Assembly (NCBI GenBank): GCA_964017045.1
Contig: OZ024808.1
Location: forward strand, 21,411,418-21,475,417
Direction of reading: 5' to 3'
Length of the DNA stretch: 64,000 nucleotides
Origin: Omphiscola glabra
Lineage: Eukaryota > Mollusca > Gastropoda > Lymnaeidae
A program made the translations under genes and the position numbers. A model generated the notes under the pieces. The model did no database searches. It was not told the DNA's origin and worked only from the letters and a program-made list of their open reading frames with translations. Positions 24,656 through 36,822 of this stretch are shown in pieces. How positions within the stretch are numbered: position 1 is the first letter of the stretch; every line of letters begins with the position of its first letter.

Positions 24656-26224
24656 TGTAACGAGCTGTCCTTTTTGTCAGAAGTGAGTTTGGCCGGCAAC
24701 ACTAATAAATGTCAGCAGCTCACCCAGCTTCTGTCAATGCACTCCCCAAAAACTCTTATTTCTTGTCATTAAACTTGTAGCCGCGACATTTTTTCTGTCA
24801 TGTCAACCTATTTTGTTTTTTTATCAGATAAAGAGATATCTTTATATTGTTACAGTGCAGCTTTCAACCAAGGTTATGAGATTGGCTATAATGTCAAGCT
24901 TAGAGATAACAATAGCTTCTCAGAGAGATAACGTCGATAAGTAAGATTCAGTGGTTGATCATAAGACGAGGCGTACCACATTGGCGTGAAACGTGAACAA
25001 TTAATCTCACACAATGAACGAACGTGCAAAGATTGAGAATTTTGTAAATTCAGAGATCCGTTAGAGTAGTATGTATAGCTTCTTCTTCTTCTATATATTA
25101 ATTTCCCACGATCAATGTATTGAACATTCTAGCGCAAATGTATGGAGAGGGGATTCGAAAGGTTTTTGTGCCTGGAATCGAAGAGGATATTCCACCGGTT
25201 GCAAGGGCTACTCAGCGAGGGTATCAGGAAGTGGGGGCTTGTAAGTCGGGAGGCAATAGACGTACATGCTTCTAGTGTTGTCGCCTCAATCGCTCTTTTT
25301 GAGACGTTTCTTCCAGTTCCTGATTATCTTGGGCAGGAATGGGCAGATCCTGCACTTGCACTGCGTTCTTGCTGTTATGAGCCGGAACTGCCTGTCATGA
25401 ACATAGCATGACAATTAGAAATCTTCTGCAGAGTATTTAAACATATCAGCAATAAGATTGTGCAATAAGATCAGTGGTACCCAAAATTTATTCGGCCGCA
25501 GCTATTTTGTTAGTTTAAATTCATTCATATAGTCTGCTTGACTTCTTGTCTTCTTGTCTACAACTGTATAAAATCTATCAGAATAATAATCTGCTCAAGG
25601 AAGATAACACAACGAAATGAAAAAAAGAATAAGATTATATTGGACTTTTAATTAAAGTTCAATCGAAGCTTTTTATTTTCATTAACTAAGTAATTAACAT
25701 GTTAAGTTCATGAAGCTAAAAAAAAAACTTATAGTCAACCATGAAGCAAGTTTTGTAGACGCCATACATAGTGTGACTTTATTTCATTATTTTAATTAAC
25801 TAAGTAATTAATATGTTAAGTTCATCCAGCTACACCCCAGCTTATAGTCAACCATGAAGCAAGTTTTGTAGACGCCATACTAAGTGTAACTTTATTTTAC
25901 TAGTGTTGGCGACGTTATACTAAGTGTGACACTAGTTTTGGAGAAGCCATACCAAAAGTGTAACATTATTCCACTGGTCTCGGCGACGCCAAACCTAGTG
26001 TAACATTATTTTTCTTTATTTTCTGTCAAAGCCTTACAATGCCCATGTTAATTCATCTAACTAATACAACTTTGTTCCTAACAAGGCCGTCACAAATGTA
26101 ATATATGTCCCGTCACAGATTTTAAATATTTCTCTGTCGCGATTCGATAAGTTTTGGGGAAAAATGTGATAGTCAATACCCCGAGCATTTCTTCATCGTT
26201 CTGAACATCCGCAAGCATCAAAAC
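24656..26224. other. Upstream region of copy 1
   Basis: The putative promoter side of the gene starting at 24655; no core promoter element is recognisable. A 115-bp segment is tandemly doubled at about 25676-25905 (both halves contain TATAGTCAACCATGAAGCAA). It is followed by shorter, decayed GACGCCATAC...GTGTAAC units to about 26010. An 89-residue ORF at 25142-25411 (+) has no recognised family and I do not call it. Confidence 0.5.
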
Positions 26225-26825
26225 TGACCATTGGAGACAGCATGAGTTCATCTTTCTGAACTTTGAACCTTGTGCTTCAGCCATCTCTTATTCTGTGCCG
26301 CCTGCGACGCCTACCTGGCCATCTTCCAATCACCATCCCAACATCTTGTTAGCATTAGTCCTTAAAAACATGTCCACTGTCACTAGAAAAAAACAAAAAA
26401 ACAAAACATTGTAAGCTTTATGCTGGCCAAGTTCAGGGTATCGCACACGCCGTGTATCACCTGGCCGACTCACCTACTGACCAAAAAAGCAAAGGGGACA
26501 CATAATCTGCTTGCTCTAGAAATTATGTTTTTCGTGAATTTGTGGTTAAGAAAACATCGGCTGTAATTTTAATGCCTATAATTTTTATTGTGATTACAAT
26601 TGCTGGTTCTATCATTTTGTAAAGCACAAAGAAAACGAATATTAAGGGGGGGGGGGGGGGGGAAGGCTAATAAAAATACTGATGATTATTAAATAAATTT
26701 TTCAGATTTTTTAACATGAAAAAGAAGGGGAGATAGTACGGTTCATTAAATATCAAAATAATTGCTCCACTTTCTTATGGGTGTTACATTGGTTACGGTA
26801 GTCCTTGGATTCTGCTAGCTTTTTT
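26225..26825 (+). pseudogene. Decayed chemosensory-type GPCR relic
   Basis: Collinear fragments match receptor 1. ATTGGAGACAGCATGA with the following TM2 region lies near 26228. CTGGCC...GTATCGCACACGCCGTGTA, matching the TM4 end, lies near 26420. GCCTATAATTTTTATTGTGA, matching TM5, lies near 26572, and CTTGGATTCTGCTAGCT, matching TM6, lies near 26803. There are in-frame stops, deletions and an inserted G tract (26645-26662). No full frame survives. It lies 2.3 kb upstream of the better-kept pseudogene at 28493. Confidence 0.7.
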
Positions 26826-26829
26826 TCAA

Positions 26830-28492
26830 CGTGACTCGTATTTTTTTTAAAACCGGTTTTGATGCACAACTTACTTTCAAAAAAGGACAACTTAGTCGTG
26901 TTTGAAACCGATGTTTAAAAAAAACGTTGTCGTTTCATTGTAACCAAGAGAAAGGAAGAGGCTGGCTTATTGTGGCATAATGTCCGGTTTACAACAGCTC
27001 AACCCTGTAATAGAATATTGAAAATATCTCATCAATACTTAAGTTACTCAATGTAGGCGTTATTTTCTTTTTTTAAAAATGTACTGTTCGGAATGATATT
27101 TCTTTTTAAATTCTCTTTAAAACCTTTTTTTTTTTTTAATAAAACGATTTTGAAATTCTGTTCTCGCAGCAGCCATCATGAATCTATTAGTTTTATAAAT
27201 ACAATTTTAAAATTCTCCACACCTTTGAAAGAATCGATTTTTTACACAAGTTTTAATAATATGAGCGTTGAACCTGGGGGGACCGGGGCCGACACAAACG
27301 ATTGCTGGCGCCCCGGGCACTCTGTAGAACAATTGTTCAAACCTGACCTCAGCGTTCTTAATTGAGAACTGTTGATGCAGTAAGACTAAATTATCCAGCT
27401 ACTATATTTCGACATTTTCATCAAGCCTGAGCATTGATTTGTTGATCGAGTAAATTGTTTAATCAGTCAGGTGTGACGCAATGCAAGAAGAGATATCATA
27501 CTTAATACAAGGCTGTTGCAACACAAAGCAAAAAAAAAACAAAAAAGAAATATAGGTAACAGTAATTATTATTATTATTTTTCGGTGAGATGCAGAGTTC
27601 AGCATTAATTGAATTAAACTATTGACAGACTTGTCATAACTATACAAATAGTTACATTTGTATGTATTTAAATATTTATTTTTTGTTGTTGTTGGTGGAA
27701 ACTCGTTCACAGGTTCCACTTATGATTGCTTTAGTGGGAAAAACAGAACATGTCATTATAAGAAAAACTTTACAATTGAAATGTATTATGATTTAAGGTA
27801 CTACATTATTCACTCCGTTGTGTATCAAATTACAAATCAACAACGTATGTATGCATTATTGCTGTTGTTTTAAAATAAAAATGTTTAAAGCTTCCGAAAG
27901 TGTTCTTGAGATTAGATGGCTTAAAACCAATCGTTTATTTTGTGTAACTTTGTTATTACAAGTTTTCAGACCAAGAACACAAAATAACGGGTTTCCGTTG
28001 TGTCGATTTTTTGTGGATACGGAAAGGACAACCAGACAGAGACGATTCTGAAGCCACTGAAATTGAGAATTTAAAGTAAGCATGGCTCGAAATTAAAGTA
28101 ACATCTTGTCCATTTTCGGTACATAAATTTATTCTAAGAGCACGAACTGCTGATGCATTTAAATTAACAACAACAAAAAACAAAAAAAACAAAAAAACAA
28201 AAAAAAACAAAAACAAAAACAAAAAAAAAAAAAAAAAAAAAAAAAAAACTGAAAGATTCGGAATCGTTTTTATTTTCCCCGCGAAGGATTTGAAAGATCC
28301 TTGAATGATAATTTTCTCACAACAGGCACACAAAAATTTAACCGAGAAGGAAAAATTTCGCAAATATAAATAAAAACCACGCTCTATAATTTATTTTGTG
28401 CCCTGTTTAGATAATTTTAAAACACTTTGTATTCTTTTTTATTTCAAACTCGCGTGTGAATTGATAGCATCGTCTTTCGCCACCTAAGTAAC
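26830..28492. other. Spacer between two receptor pseudogenes
   Basis: AT-rich, no gene recognised. A CAAAA-rich run ending in about 30 A residues lies at 28165-28250. It could be a retroelement tail or simple repeat. A short G-rich phrase near 27278-27325 (GGCGCCCCGGGCAC) resembles the interiors of the MITEs in this window. Confidence 0.4.
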
Positions 28493-29590
28493 ATGTCTTC
28501 AACGTTACAGTACATAAGTGAACATATCCTGTACCCGATTACTTTATACATTGTCCGAGTAGTCGATCCCTAGCTCCAAGTATTCGGACTGACGGTGAAT
28601 CTGATCAACCTTGTTGCCTACAAATCCATCGGCCTCAAAGAAAGTTTGAATATGTCTTTCTGGATCCTGGCTCTCTCGGACTTTTTGTATCTCTTTTGCT
28701 GCGCCGTGTACACCGTCTGCTTCGTCTTGGCGATCTCCCCCCTTCAACTGCAAAGCTCAATTAACTTGTTCACGCTAATCAGCTGGCTCGGCTGGTACCA
28801 GTACATCTTCTTGGATACGTCTACCTGTATCGAAACTTACATCGCGGTGGCCAAGTGCTGCTGCGTCGCCATGCCCCTGAAGTTTAAAAATGTCTTCACC
28901 TTCAAAAGAACCGTTGCGGTTTGCGCATGCGCCTTCGTTGCCAACGCCGCGCTCCACATCCCGGCCCTGTCCACGCACGGACTCTACTTTCAAACAAACC
29001 CGGTTTCCAATTCATCACGTTTTTCTACCAGTAACGGCCCGCTGTACTCGTTCTTTACGAATCTGGAAAAGGTTTTAGCGCGGACGATTCTGCCTTCAGC
29101 ATACTTAATCGTCGCGATCGTCTGCTTCTTTATCTTATCCATTTCTCTATTTAGGGCCTCTCGGAATAGAAGAGCAATGACAAGTCAAAGAAAAATTATT
29201 ACAGTGAAAAAGTGCGGAAAAGTGGCAAGTCTTTGGAACGATTTGTCTGATCATAACGTTGCATCATATGTTTCGGCTGAAAATTTTTCTGTGAAAAAGC
29301 AAAATTACATAGAGCTACTTGTGATGAAAGCTGTGACTGTTGTAACGATGTGTCTTGGATTCTCCCTCCTGGTTTCCTCGATCTGCTCTTTGGCGGAGGT
29401 CGCCGAGCCCGAGTTTTACCCGGGCCGGAAGTACACATACTTGCACGCGTTCATCATGACGCTGTCCAACATCATCACGACGTGTCACGTGAGTTGTAAA
29501 ATATTTATTTACTGCAGCTTCAACAAGCGGTTCAGAGAGGCTGTCTTTCACAATTTCTCTTGTGTTTTCAACCGGTTTTGGTGTAAGTGA
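28493..29590 (+). pseudogene. Chemosensory-type GPCR with an in-frame stop, receptor 3
   Basis: From the ATG at 28493 the frame matches receptor 2 closely but meets TAG at 28571-28573 (codon 27), inside TM1. From codon 28 the frame is open to 29590, with TM2 (LALSDF), TM3, TM5, TM6 and the C-terminal CKIFIYCSFNKRFRE. The next in-frame ATG would lose TM1. At 28853-28855 the codon of the conserved Arg after TM3 is Lys (VAKCCC), and the TM7 GKVF of the paralogues is CKIF. The rest being open suggests a recent loss, a segregating null allele, or a base error in the assembly. Confidence 0.8.
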
Positions 29591-30424
29591 AATGTAAGGG
29601 GTGTTCATTGAATTTTTTTTACTTTTTATAAGTTGAAAACTTAGGTGACGAGCCAAAAATGTATTGACAATTACAATTTGTTTTTAGAAAGTATGCCACA
29701 AAGACATGATTAATTTTTTTCAATTTAATTTAGTGATAATTTGTGTAAAGCACAACAGAGAGGAAAAATTTTCAAATTACAATAAAGATGAAGAGACAAA
29801 ATGAAGACTTAAGTGCTAAAAGTACTTAAGTCACATTTTTGTCAAAATCAATCTAAACTGTGATCTTTTCTTACCCAGTTTAGCCAAGTGTACTGCAGAA
29901 ATTTGAACACATTAAAATGTGCATTAGGCCCTTAATTAAACAAGTCAAAAAATGAAAATAGTCATATTTTATAGACGAAAAGTATATTTGAACTTGATTA
30001 TCTCAAAATGTGCATTTTGTGACTTAAGTACTTTTAACACTAAGGTCTTCATTAATGCTCATAAACCGTAAATGAAACACGCGTCAAGCGCCAGCGTGAG
30101 GTGCGTCAGAGATCAAAATGTTTAGTTAAGTGTAACACTAAGAGTCTAGCTAATGCTACAGTAGCCAATATGAGAGGAGGCTACATCAAATTAAAATACG
30201 TTGAAGAATACGGGACAAAAAAAAAGTAAATTATTTTGTAACTATTTTTTTTTTTTTACATATGTGCGATATATTTTTTTATCCAGGTGTTAGAATCCCT
30301 GTTAGTCTCTGAGGGGACATTTCCATTCATTAGAGAGAGTAGAGAGTTGGTGGGTTTGATTGCTGGTCTGGCGCTAAGCGTAGGGATACTTTAAACAAAC
30401 AGGTATACTGAAGACGCTAGTAAT
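29591..30424. other. Spacer after receptor 3
   Basis: AT-rich sequence. A phrase built of ACTTAAGT...AAAGTACTTAAGTCAC near 29805-29835 recurs in near-inverse form near 30020-30045 (GTGACTTAAGTACTTTTA), giving an imperfect inverted repeat about 210 bp apart. No gene. Confidence 0.4.
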
Positions 30425-30715
30425 GTGCAGCGGGGACAGTAGTGCATTGTGGCAGTAGTGCGTTGGGACAGTAGTGCATTGGGACAGTAGTGCATTGGGA
30501 CAGTAGTGCATTGGGACAGTAGTGCATTGGGGCAGTAGTGCATTGGGACAGGAGTGCATTGCGGCAGTAGTGCATTGGGACAGTAGTGCATTGTGGCAGT
30601 AGTGCATTGGGACAGTAGTGCGTTGGGACAGTAGTGCGTTGGGACAGTAGTGCGTTGGGACAGTAGTGCGTTGGGACAGTAGTGCTTTGGGACAGTAGTG
30701 CGTTGGGACCCTAGT
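30425..30715. repeat. 16-bp minisatellite, about 18 units
   Basis: Units CAGTAGTGCATTGGGA with variants GCGTTG and GGGGCAG. Minus-strand ORFs here are the repeat only. Confidence 0.9.
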
Positions 30716-30984
30716 TCATTGGTACTAATGCATTAGGAGACTGTGCAGAGGGATGTCGAGTGAGTCATAGGACTTTTATGTGCTACGGTAGTTTAATTGC
30801 CAGGCCCAGTACCGGGCTGAACTTGTCAGAGGACTATTACGAAATTAATAACTTCAACATGGTGTAAAATTTGGTGTAAAAGAAATACTGACACGTCATA
30901 CATTGTTAGAGGTAATGGCGGTTAAATAAAATATTTAAAAAAGGACTTTGTGTTCGTTTGATATTGTGTATGGGAAAAATAGTT

Positions 30985-31205
30985 TAAACATCGTGCCCTA
31001 GCGCCTCAACAACTCACTACGCAGACACCAAATATCGTGCCCTAGCGCCTCAACAACTCACTACATAGACCCCAACATCATGCCCTAGGGCCTCAACAAC
31101 TCACTACATAGACCCCAACATCGTGCCCTAGCGCCCCAACAACTCACTACATATACCCCCACATCGTGCCCTAGCGCCTAAAAATCTCACTACATAGACC
31201 CCAAA
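30985..31205. repeat. 43-bp tandem repeat, about 5 units
   Basis: Units contain TCGTGCCCTAGCGCCTCAAC and TCACTACATAGACCCC. Confidence 0.9.
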
Positions 31206-31934
31206 CAAAATTCCAGACATTTCTCTATTTTAATTTTAGAATTGAAAAAAATTTAATTATTGTAATTCAAATGTTCTCAATTTAAAAATTAATTAAAATC
31301 AAACAAACGATAATTCTAAATCTTTAATAATTAATTTCTATTCAGGTCATTTCTACTCTTTCAATTACGTTTCCCCAATACCATTACAGATCTGCGCCAT
31401 GCACATTGACATGTCTTTGCAATAGCCAGCTGTTCCTGGCAAAATTGTATTATTAGCTATCACATGCGATGAATTCTTGAGATATCTGACTGACGCTCTC
31501 TGTAGATCATCCATTATTTTCTTGTTTGTGTAGGCCTAATAAAAATACAGATGGCACTGCTAGAGAGAGTGCTTATTCTTTACCATGGTCTGGGTCCGAA
31601 GGGCAAATGCCCAGTCGGCTCCGACTCTGAAAGATGATGATGAAGCCAGTAGCAGATTGAATTTGGACAACGACTATGTGTGAACAAAGAAGATGAGCGC
31701 GAGGTGATGACAAAGACGATAGAGATGTAGAGTGTTGTTTAACATTAATGTATGGAGTCGTTGGTGTGAAACACGATGATGTGCAATTTTCGTGTTGATT
31801 TCTTTTTAACACTCTGTAAGTAACTCTGTGCCTAAACCAGCTTCAATTGCTTTAGATATGTGCATAGTGGTCACTTTCTTCATAAACTATGCGAGAAAAG
31901 GCACAAGGTCGTGAGCCATGTTTTGCATGTCTAC
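31206..31934. other. Spacer between arrays
   Basis: AT-rich sequence with a minus-strand ORF of 79 residues (31573-31812) that I cannot assign. No other structure is noted. Confidence 0.4.
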
Positions 31935-33555
31935 AACTAATACACTCTGAAGTCAAAGCTATTACACGCTGAAGTCAAAACTACAACACGCTGAAGGCAA
32001 AGCTACTACACGTTGAAGTCAAAACTACTACACGCTGAATTCAAAGCTACTACACGCTCAAGTCAAAACTACTACACGCTCAAGTCAAAACTACTACACG
32101 CTCAAGTCAAAACTACTACACGCTGAAGTCAAAGCTACTACACGCTGAAGTCAAAGCTACTACACGCTCAAGTCAAAACTACTACACGCTCAAGTCAATA
32201 CTGCTACACGCTCAAGTCAAAACTGCTACACGCTCAAGTCAAAACTACTACACGCTCAAGTCAAAACTACTACACGCTCAAGTCAAAACTACTACACGCT
32301 AAAGTCAAAGCTACTACACGCTGAAGTCAAAGCTACTACACGCTCAAGTCAAAACTACTACACGCTGAAGTCAATACTGCTACACGCTCAAGTCAAAACT
32401 GCTACACGCTCAAGTCAAAACTGCTACACGCTCAAGTCCAAACTACTACACGCTCAAATCCAAACAACTACACGCTCAAGTCAAAACTACTACACGCTCA
32501 AGTCAAAACTACTACACGCTCAAGTCAAAACTACTACACGCTCAAGTCAAAACTACTACACGCTCAAGTCAAAACTACTACACGCTCAAGTCAAAACTAC
32601 TACACGCTCAAGTCAAAACTACTACACGCTCAAGTCAAAACTACTACACGCTCAAGTCAAAACTACTACACGCTCAAGTCAAAGCTGCTACACGCTCAAC
32701 AAAGCTGTTACATGCTCAAGTCAAAACTACTACACGCTCAAGTCAAAACTACTACACTCTCAAGTCAAAACTTCTACACGCTCAAGTCAAAACTACTACA
32801 CGCTCTAGTCAAAACTGCTACACGCTCAAGTCAAAACTGCTACACGCTCAAGTCAAAACTACTACACGCTCAGGTCAAAACTACTACATGCTCAAGTCAA
32901 AACTGCTACACGCTCAAGTCAAAGCTGCTACACGCTCAAGTCAAAAATACTACACGCTCAAGTCAAAACTACTACACGCTAAAGTCAAAGCTACTACACG
33001 CTGAAGTCAAAGCTACTACACGCTCAAGTCAAAACTACTACACGCTGAAGTCAATACTGCTACACGCTCAAGTCAAAACTGCTACACGCTCAAGTCAAAA
33101 CTGCTACACGCTCAAGTCCAAACTACTACACGCTCAAATCCAAACAACTACACGCTCAAGTCGAAACTACTACACGCTCAAGTCAAAACTACTACACGCT
33201 CAAGTCAAAACTACTACACGCTCAAGTCAAAACTACTACACGCTCAAGTCAAAACTACTACACGCTCAAGTCAAAACTACTACACGCTCAAGTCAAAACT
33301 ACTACACGCTCAAGTCAAAACTACTACATGCTCAAGTCAAAACTACTACACGCTCAAGTCAAAGCTGCTACACGCTCAACAAAGCTGCTACATGCTCAAG
33401 TCAAAACTACTACACGCTCAAGTCAAAACTACTACACGCTCAAGTCAAAACTACTACACGCTCAAGTCAAAACTACTACACACTCAAGTCAAAACTACTA
33501 CACGCTCAAGTCAAAACTACTACACGCTCAAGTCAAAACTGCTACACGACTGAGT
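31935..33555. repeat. 22-bp satellite-like array, about 74 units, with 680-bp higher-order period
   Basis: Units of 22 bp built on ACTACTACACGCTCAAGTC. Variant units recur at a fixed distance. The GCTAAAGTC variant is at 32298 and 32978, and the shortened CTCAACAAAGCTG unit at 32696 and 33376, both 680 bp apart. So about 31 units form a duplicated higher-order block. Three 22-bp units give 22 codons, and the plus frame stays open for 283 codons (32712-33563); this follows from the array and is not a gene call. Confidence 0.9.
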
Positions 33556-33607
33556 CAACGTAAACAATGAATGTAGCAATTTTTTTTTTTTGCAAGTTAA
33601 TCAATTA

Positions 33608-33660
33608 GCCAGCGGTTCTCAACCTGTGGGTCGCGACCCCAATTTTTGTGTAGCAAAAAG
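33608..33660. mobile_element. Truncated end of a hAT-type MITE
   Basis: CAGCGGTTCTCAACCTGTGG then TCGCGACCCC matches the start of the complete 180-bp element at 45666. No partner end is seen downstream, so only one terminus is present. Confidence 0.6.
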
Positions 33661-34477
33661 GCTCCGATTATGTGACTACCATCAGTTCCCAGATGAAATG
33701 TCAGATCATGCATTTGATTCAATTTTTGTATGAAGCCTTGTCACAACTTTAAAATTACTATTTGATCAGATTACCCTATTTCTCTAAAATAAAATAAAAA
33801 TAGAAAAGAAACCATGCGAAAATTGATGCGTTCATACAAAAATTTGACTCAAAATTTAAAGCTAATTTGATCTGTGAACTAACGCTTATGAAAATATGTT
33901 GAGATAGGTGGTTGGAATCAGATAAAAAAGGGGGGGGGGGTGTGGAGGGCAACAGAACTGGATTGAGGAAAGATGGGTAATCAAGGTTTGAAAGGTTCAG
34001 TGTCTGAGGTTATGGTGCGCGGTGCAGATAAGGGATGGATATTTGTAGTTAGTAATTGGAGGGAGAATGACTGCTTCTCATAACCTTTCAAACCAAAACA
34101 ATCATTTTGTAATCAAATGAGTTAAAAGGTTGCCATACTTACACAGGATCACCAACGCGCATATGCACTTACATACACCTACATACCTTATAAGATCTTA
34201 CTAAAACTACATACTCTTAATAGCTCTTGATTACCTGCATAGACTAACTAAAATCTGCATTCGTTATGAGCATTTAAATAAACTTACACACAACTACATA
34301 GATTATAAGCCTAACAAATATTTACATAAACTAAAATGCATCTACATAGGTTCAAGCACCTACAAAAACTTACATAACTTTTAACGAGCTGCATAAACTT
34401 TCTTACAATTATCATTTTCAACCTTTCTTTTCCACCCTTTTAACTAATACTGTTACATAATGAAAGAAAATGAAAAA
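33661..34477. other. 3' flank of copy 2
   Basis: AT-rich sequence. From about 34140 to 34400 there is a loose series of ACTTACATA / CTACATA phrases that looks like an old decayed tandem repeat. No gene. Confidence 0.4.
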
Positions 34478-35689
34478 TTATTTTGTTATGAAATTAATAG
34501 AAAATTTTGCTTTAAAATTCGCATCCTCCTGGTTAAACGGATACCACATGGGGTAGTTCGTGTTCCAGATGTTGTTGTAGATGTTGAAGGAGATGTTCCG
34601 TATGCTCGAGCACTCGAAGGGCTGGAGTGGCACCGGGAAAGGGGAATCGATGTGATCGGTGGTGCCGATAAGCACTAATGGCACGTCTTGGGTCCACAGC
34701 TGTAATCCTGTATTCTCACTGTCCAGTAGGTAAACATCCGTGTTGATGCCTGAATATAAAAACATGGAGCATGATGTGCATTTTTTTTCAACAAAATTAA
34801 AGGTCAAACTTTCAACTTACGTTGGCCTCGCTCGTGTCATTTTGTTTCTTTTTTTTCAAATCTAAGTAAAAATAATTTATATTGCAGTAATTGTCTGGTG
34901 ACATCTATTTGTGGCATTCAGCCAAATGACACAAAGACGCACCCACATTTCTACTCACCGTGGACGTACTGGCTACCATTCAACACCACGTCGCAGGGGT
35001 CAACCTTCATGGAGAGTTTGTTGAATGTCCACCTATGGTTCTCAGACAGAGGCGAAAAGCCAAACGAGATGGACTCGGGCAGCCGTGTGGTCACTTCACC
35101 TAGCATGAACAGTGTTACGTCAACTCCTGGAAAAGCAGAAGAAAGTGGAGAGAAAAGGTACTTACTTATTGTAAAATAAATTACAAATTCCCCATCGTCC
35201 CTCACAAAATATTTTATTTTTTTTTTCAAATTTCCCACCATTTATATGAAATAAGTTCCCACTCTCCATATCAAACTATATTCCCACATCACTATAAATA
35301 CAATCTCATCACCCGCCTGTAAAACAAAATACCATTCTCCAATCATTTTTTTTTTTTTTAAAATTCTCATTCTCACTATAAACCATATACCCACTGTTCC
35401 TATAAAATAGCTTCCCGCTCTCCCTATGAACATCACGTCTCACTATCCCTTTAAAAAGAAGGTGACCATTAAAATTTACGTCTTTCCGAATCCTCCATTT
35501 CGTAGTGCACATAAAATACTCTCGGAGCCCCATATTTGCTCCGCGTCTGCTCATCCTTTGTTGTGGCCTTGACCCAGAAATCACAATAAGAACTGTTAAA
35601 GATATCTGAAAATGGACACATACAAAAAAATCAAATATTATAAATGTAGCCATCAAAGAGATTACACCACGTAGAAAATAAACCCAAAC

Positions 35690-35870
35690 TGTAAAGGGAT
35701 GTACCCTGTAGACAGTACCGGATCGAAACAGTACTCCATTCATGTGCACTATAGATAGTACCGGATCGAAAAAGTACTCCATTCATGTACACTATAGATA
35801 GTACCGGATCGAAACAGTACTCCATTCATGTGCCCTGTATATAGTACCGGATCGAAAAAGTACTCCATTG
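35690..35870. repeat. 43-bp tandem repeat, about 4 units, intron 11 of copy 2
   Basis: Units share ATAGTACCGGATCGAAA and AGTACTCCATTCATGTGC. It starts about 85 bp upstream of exon 12 and does not include the junction. Confidence 0.9.
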
Positions 35871-36636
35871 GTTTACTGGCTATGAGCGTGGGGCATTCAA
35901 AACAAAAGAATTCATTGTTAATAAGTGAAGAATCTAACGTATGACCAAGTACTACTGCTACGGTGACGTCAGTTGGGAATCAAATATAACTATATAACAA
36001 AGGTGGCCCATCTCTTATAGCAATATTTGAGCAGTTTTAATAGTATAAGCTTGAAAATCAATCATAAGGCACGGTTTTCGGAGCCAAATAATAATGAACA
36101 AAATTTAAGGTACATCACTCATGCATCCTGTTAGTTCCTTGAAACGACCGATAATTCAACTCACTGAATTAACCAGAATATGTGTTTTAAATAAAAAAGA
36201 AACCGAGAAGATTGATGCGGCTAGATTTTTAAAACAGCTACTTAGTGTTTTAAAATATCGGCAATAACTCACTGTTCTTGTACAAGCCTGACATGGCGAC
36301 CTCCCATCTTTTCTTTTCCGGATTTGCTTCGTACTTAATGTTCGGTTTGTTGAAGCCTACTTCTAGCTCGTAGCTGTACAGTGCGGCCAGGTCGTCAAAG
36401 TCTTTTTCGGTGTACGTGTCGTAGATCAGTTGACCGAGCGTGGAACCTTCTGACGCCCAGTCTCTCTATAACAAGATTTCAGCCTTTTTTTGTGATGTGT
36501 CACAAACAAGTCAAAAGCTGTAGAGTTACACAGCAGCCAAAATGCACGTCCTTAAAAAACTGAGCTTGTTTAAGGCCAAGAGTACGTTTCCGTAAACATT
36601 TTTTTTAAATGCAACACTGTGAGTACCGGTATACCA

Positions 36637-36822
36637 ATGTCTTACAAGATGTCTTACAAGATGTCTTCCAAGATGTCTTACAAGATGTCTTACAAGATGT
36701 CTTACGATATGTCATACAAGATGTCTTACAAGATGTCTTACAACATGTCTTACAAGATGTCTTACGAGATGTCTTACAAGATGTCTTGCAAGATGTCTTA
36801 CAAGATGTCTTACAAGATGTCA
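36637..36822. repeat. 12-bp tandem repeat, about 15 units, intron 10 of copy 2
   Basis: Units ATGTCTTACAAG with single-base variants. It is open in several frames because 12 is a multiple of three. It lies about 90 bp from exon 10. Confidence 0.9.

Noticed and set aside
25142..25411. 89-residue ORF as a small gene
   Set aside because: No recognised motif, no support for splicing or a partner; chance length in this composition.
32712..33563. 283-residue ORF as a gene
   Set aside because: It is the 22-bp array read over three units; nothing outside the array continues it.
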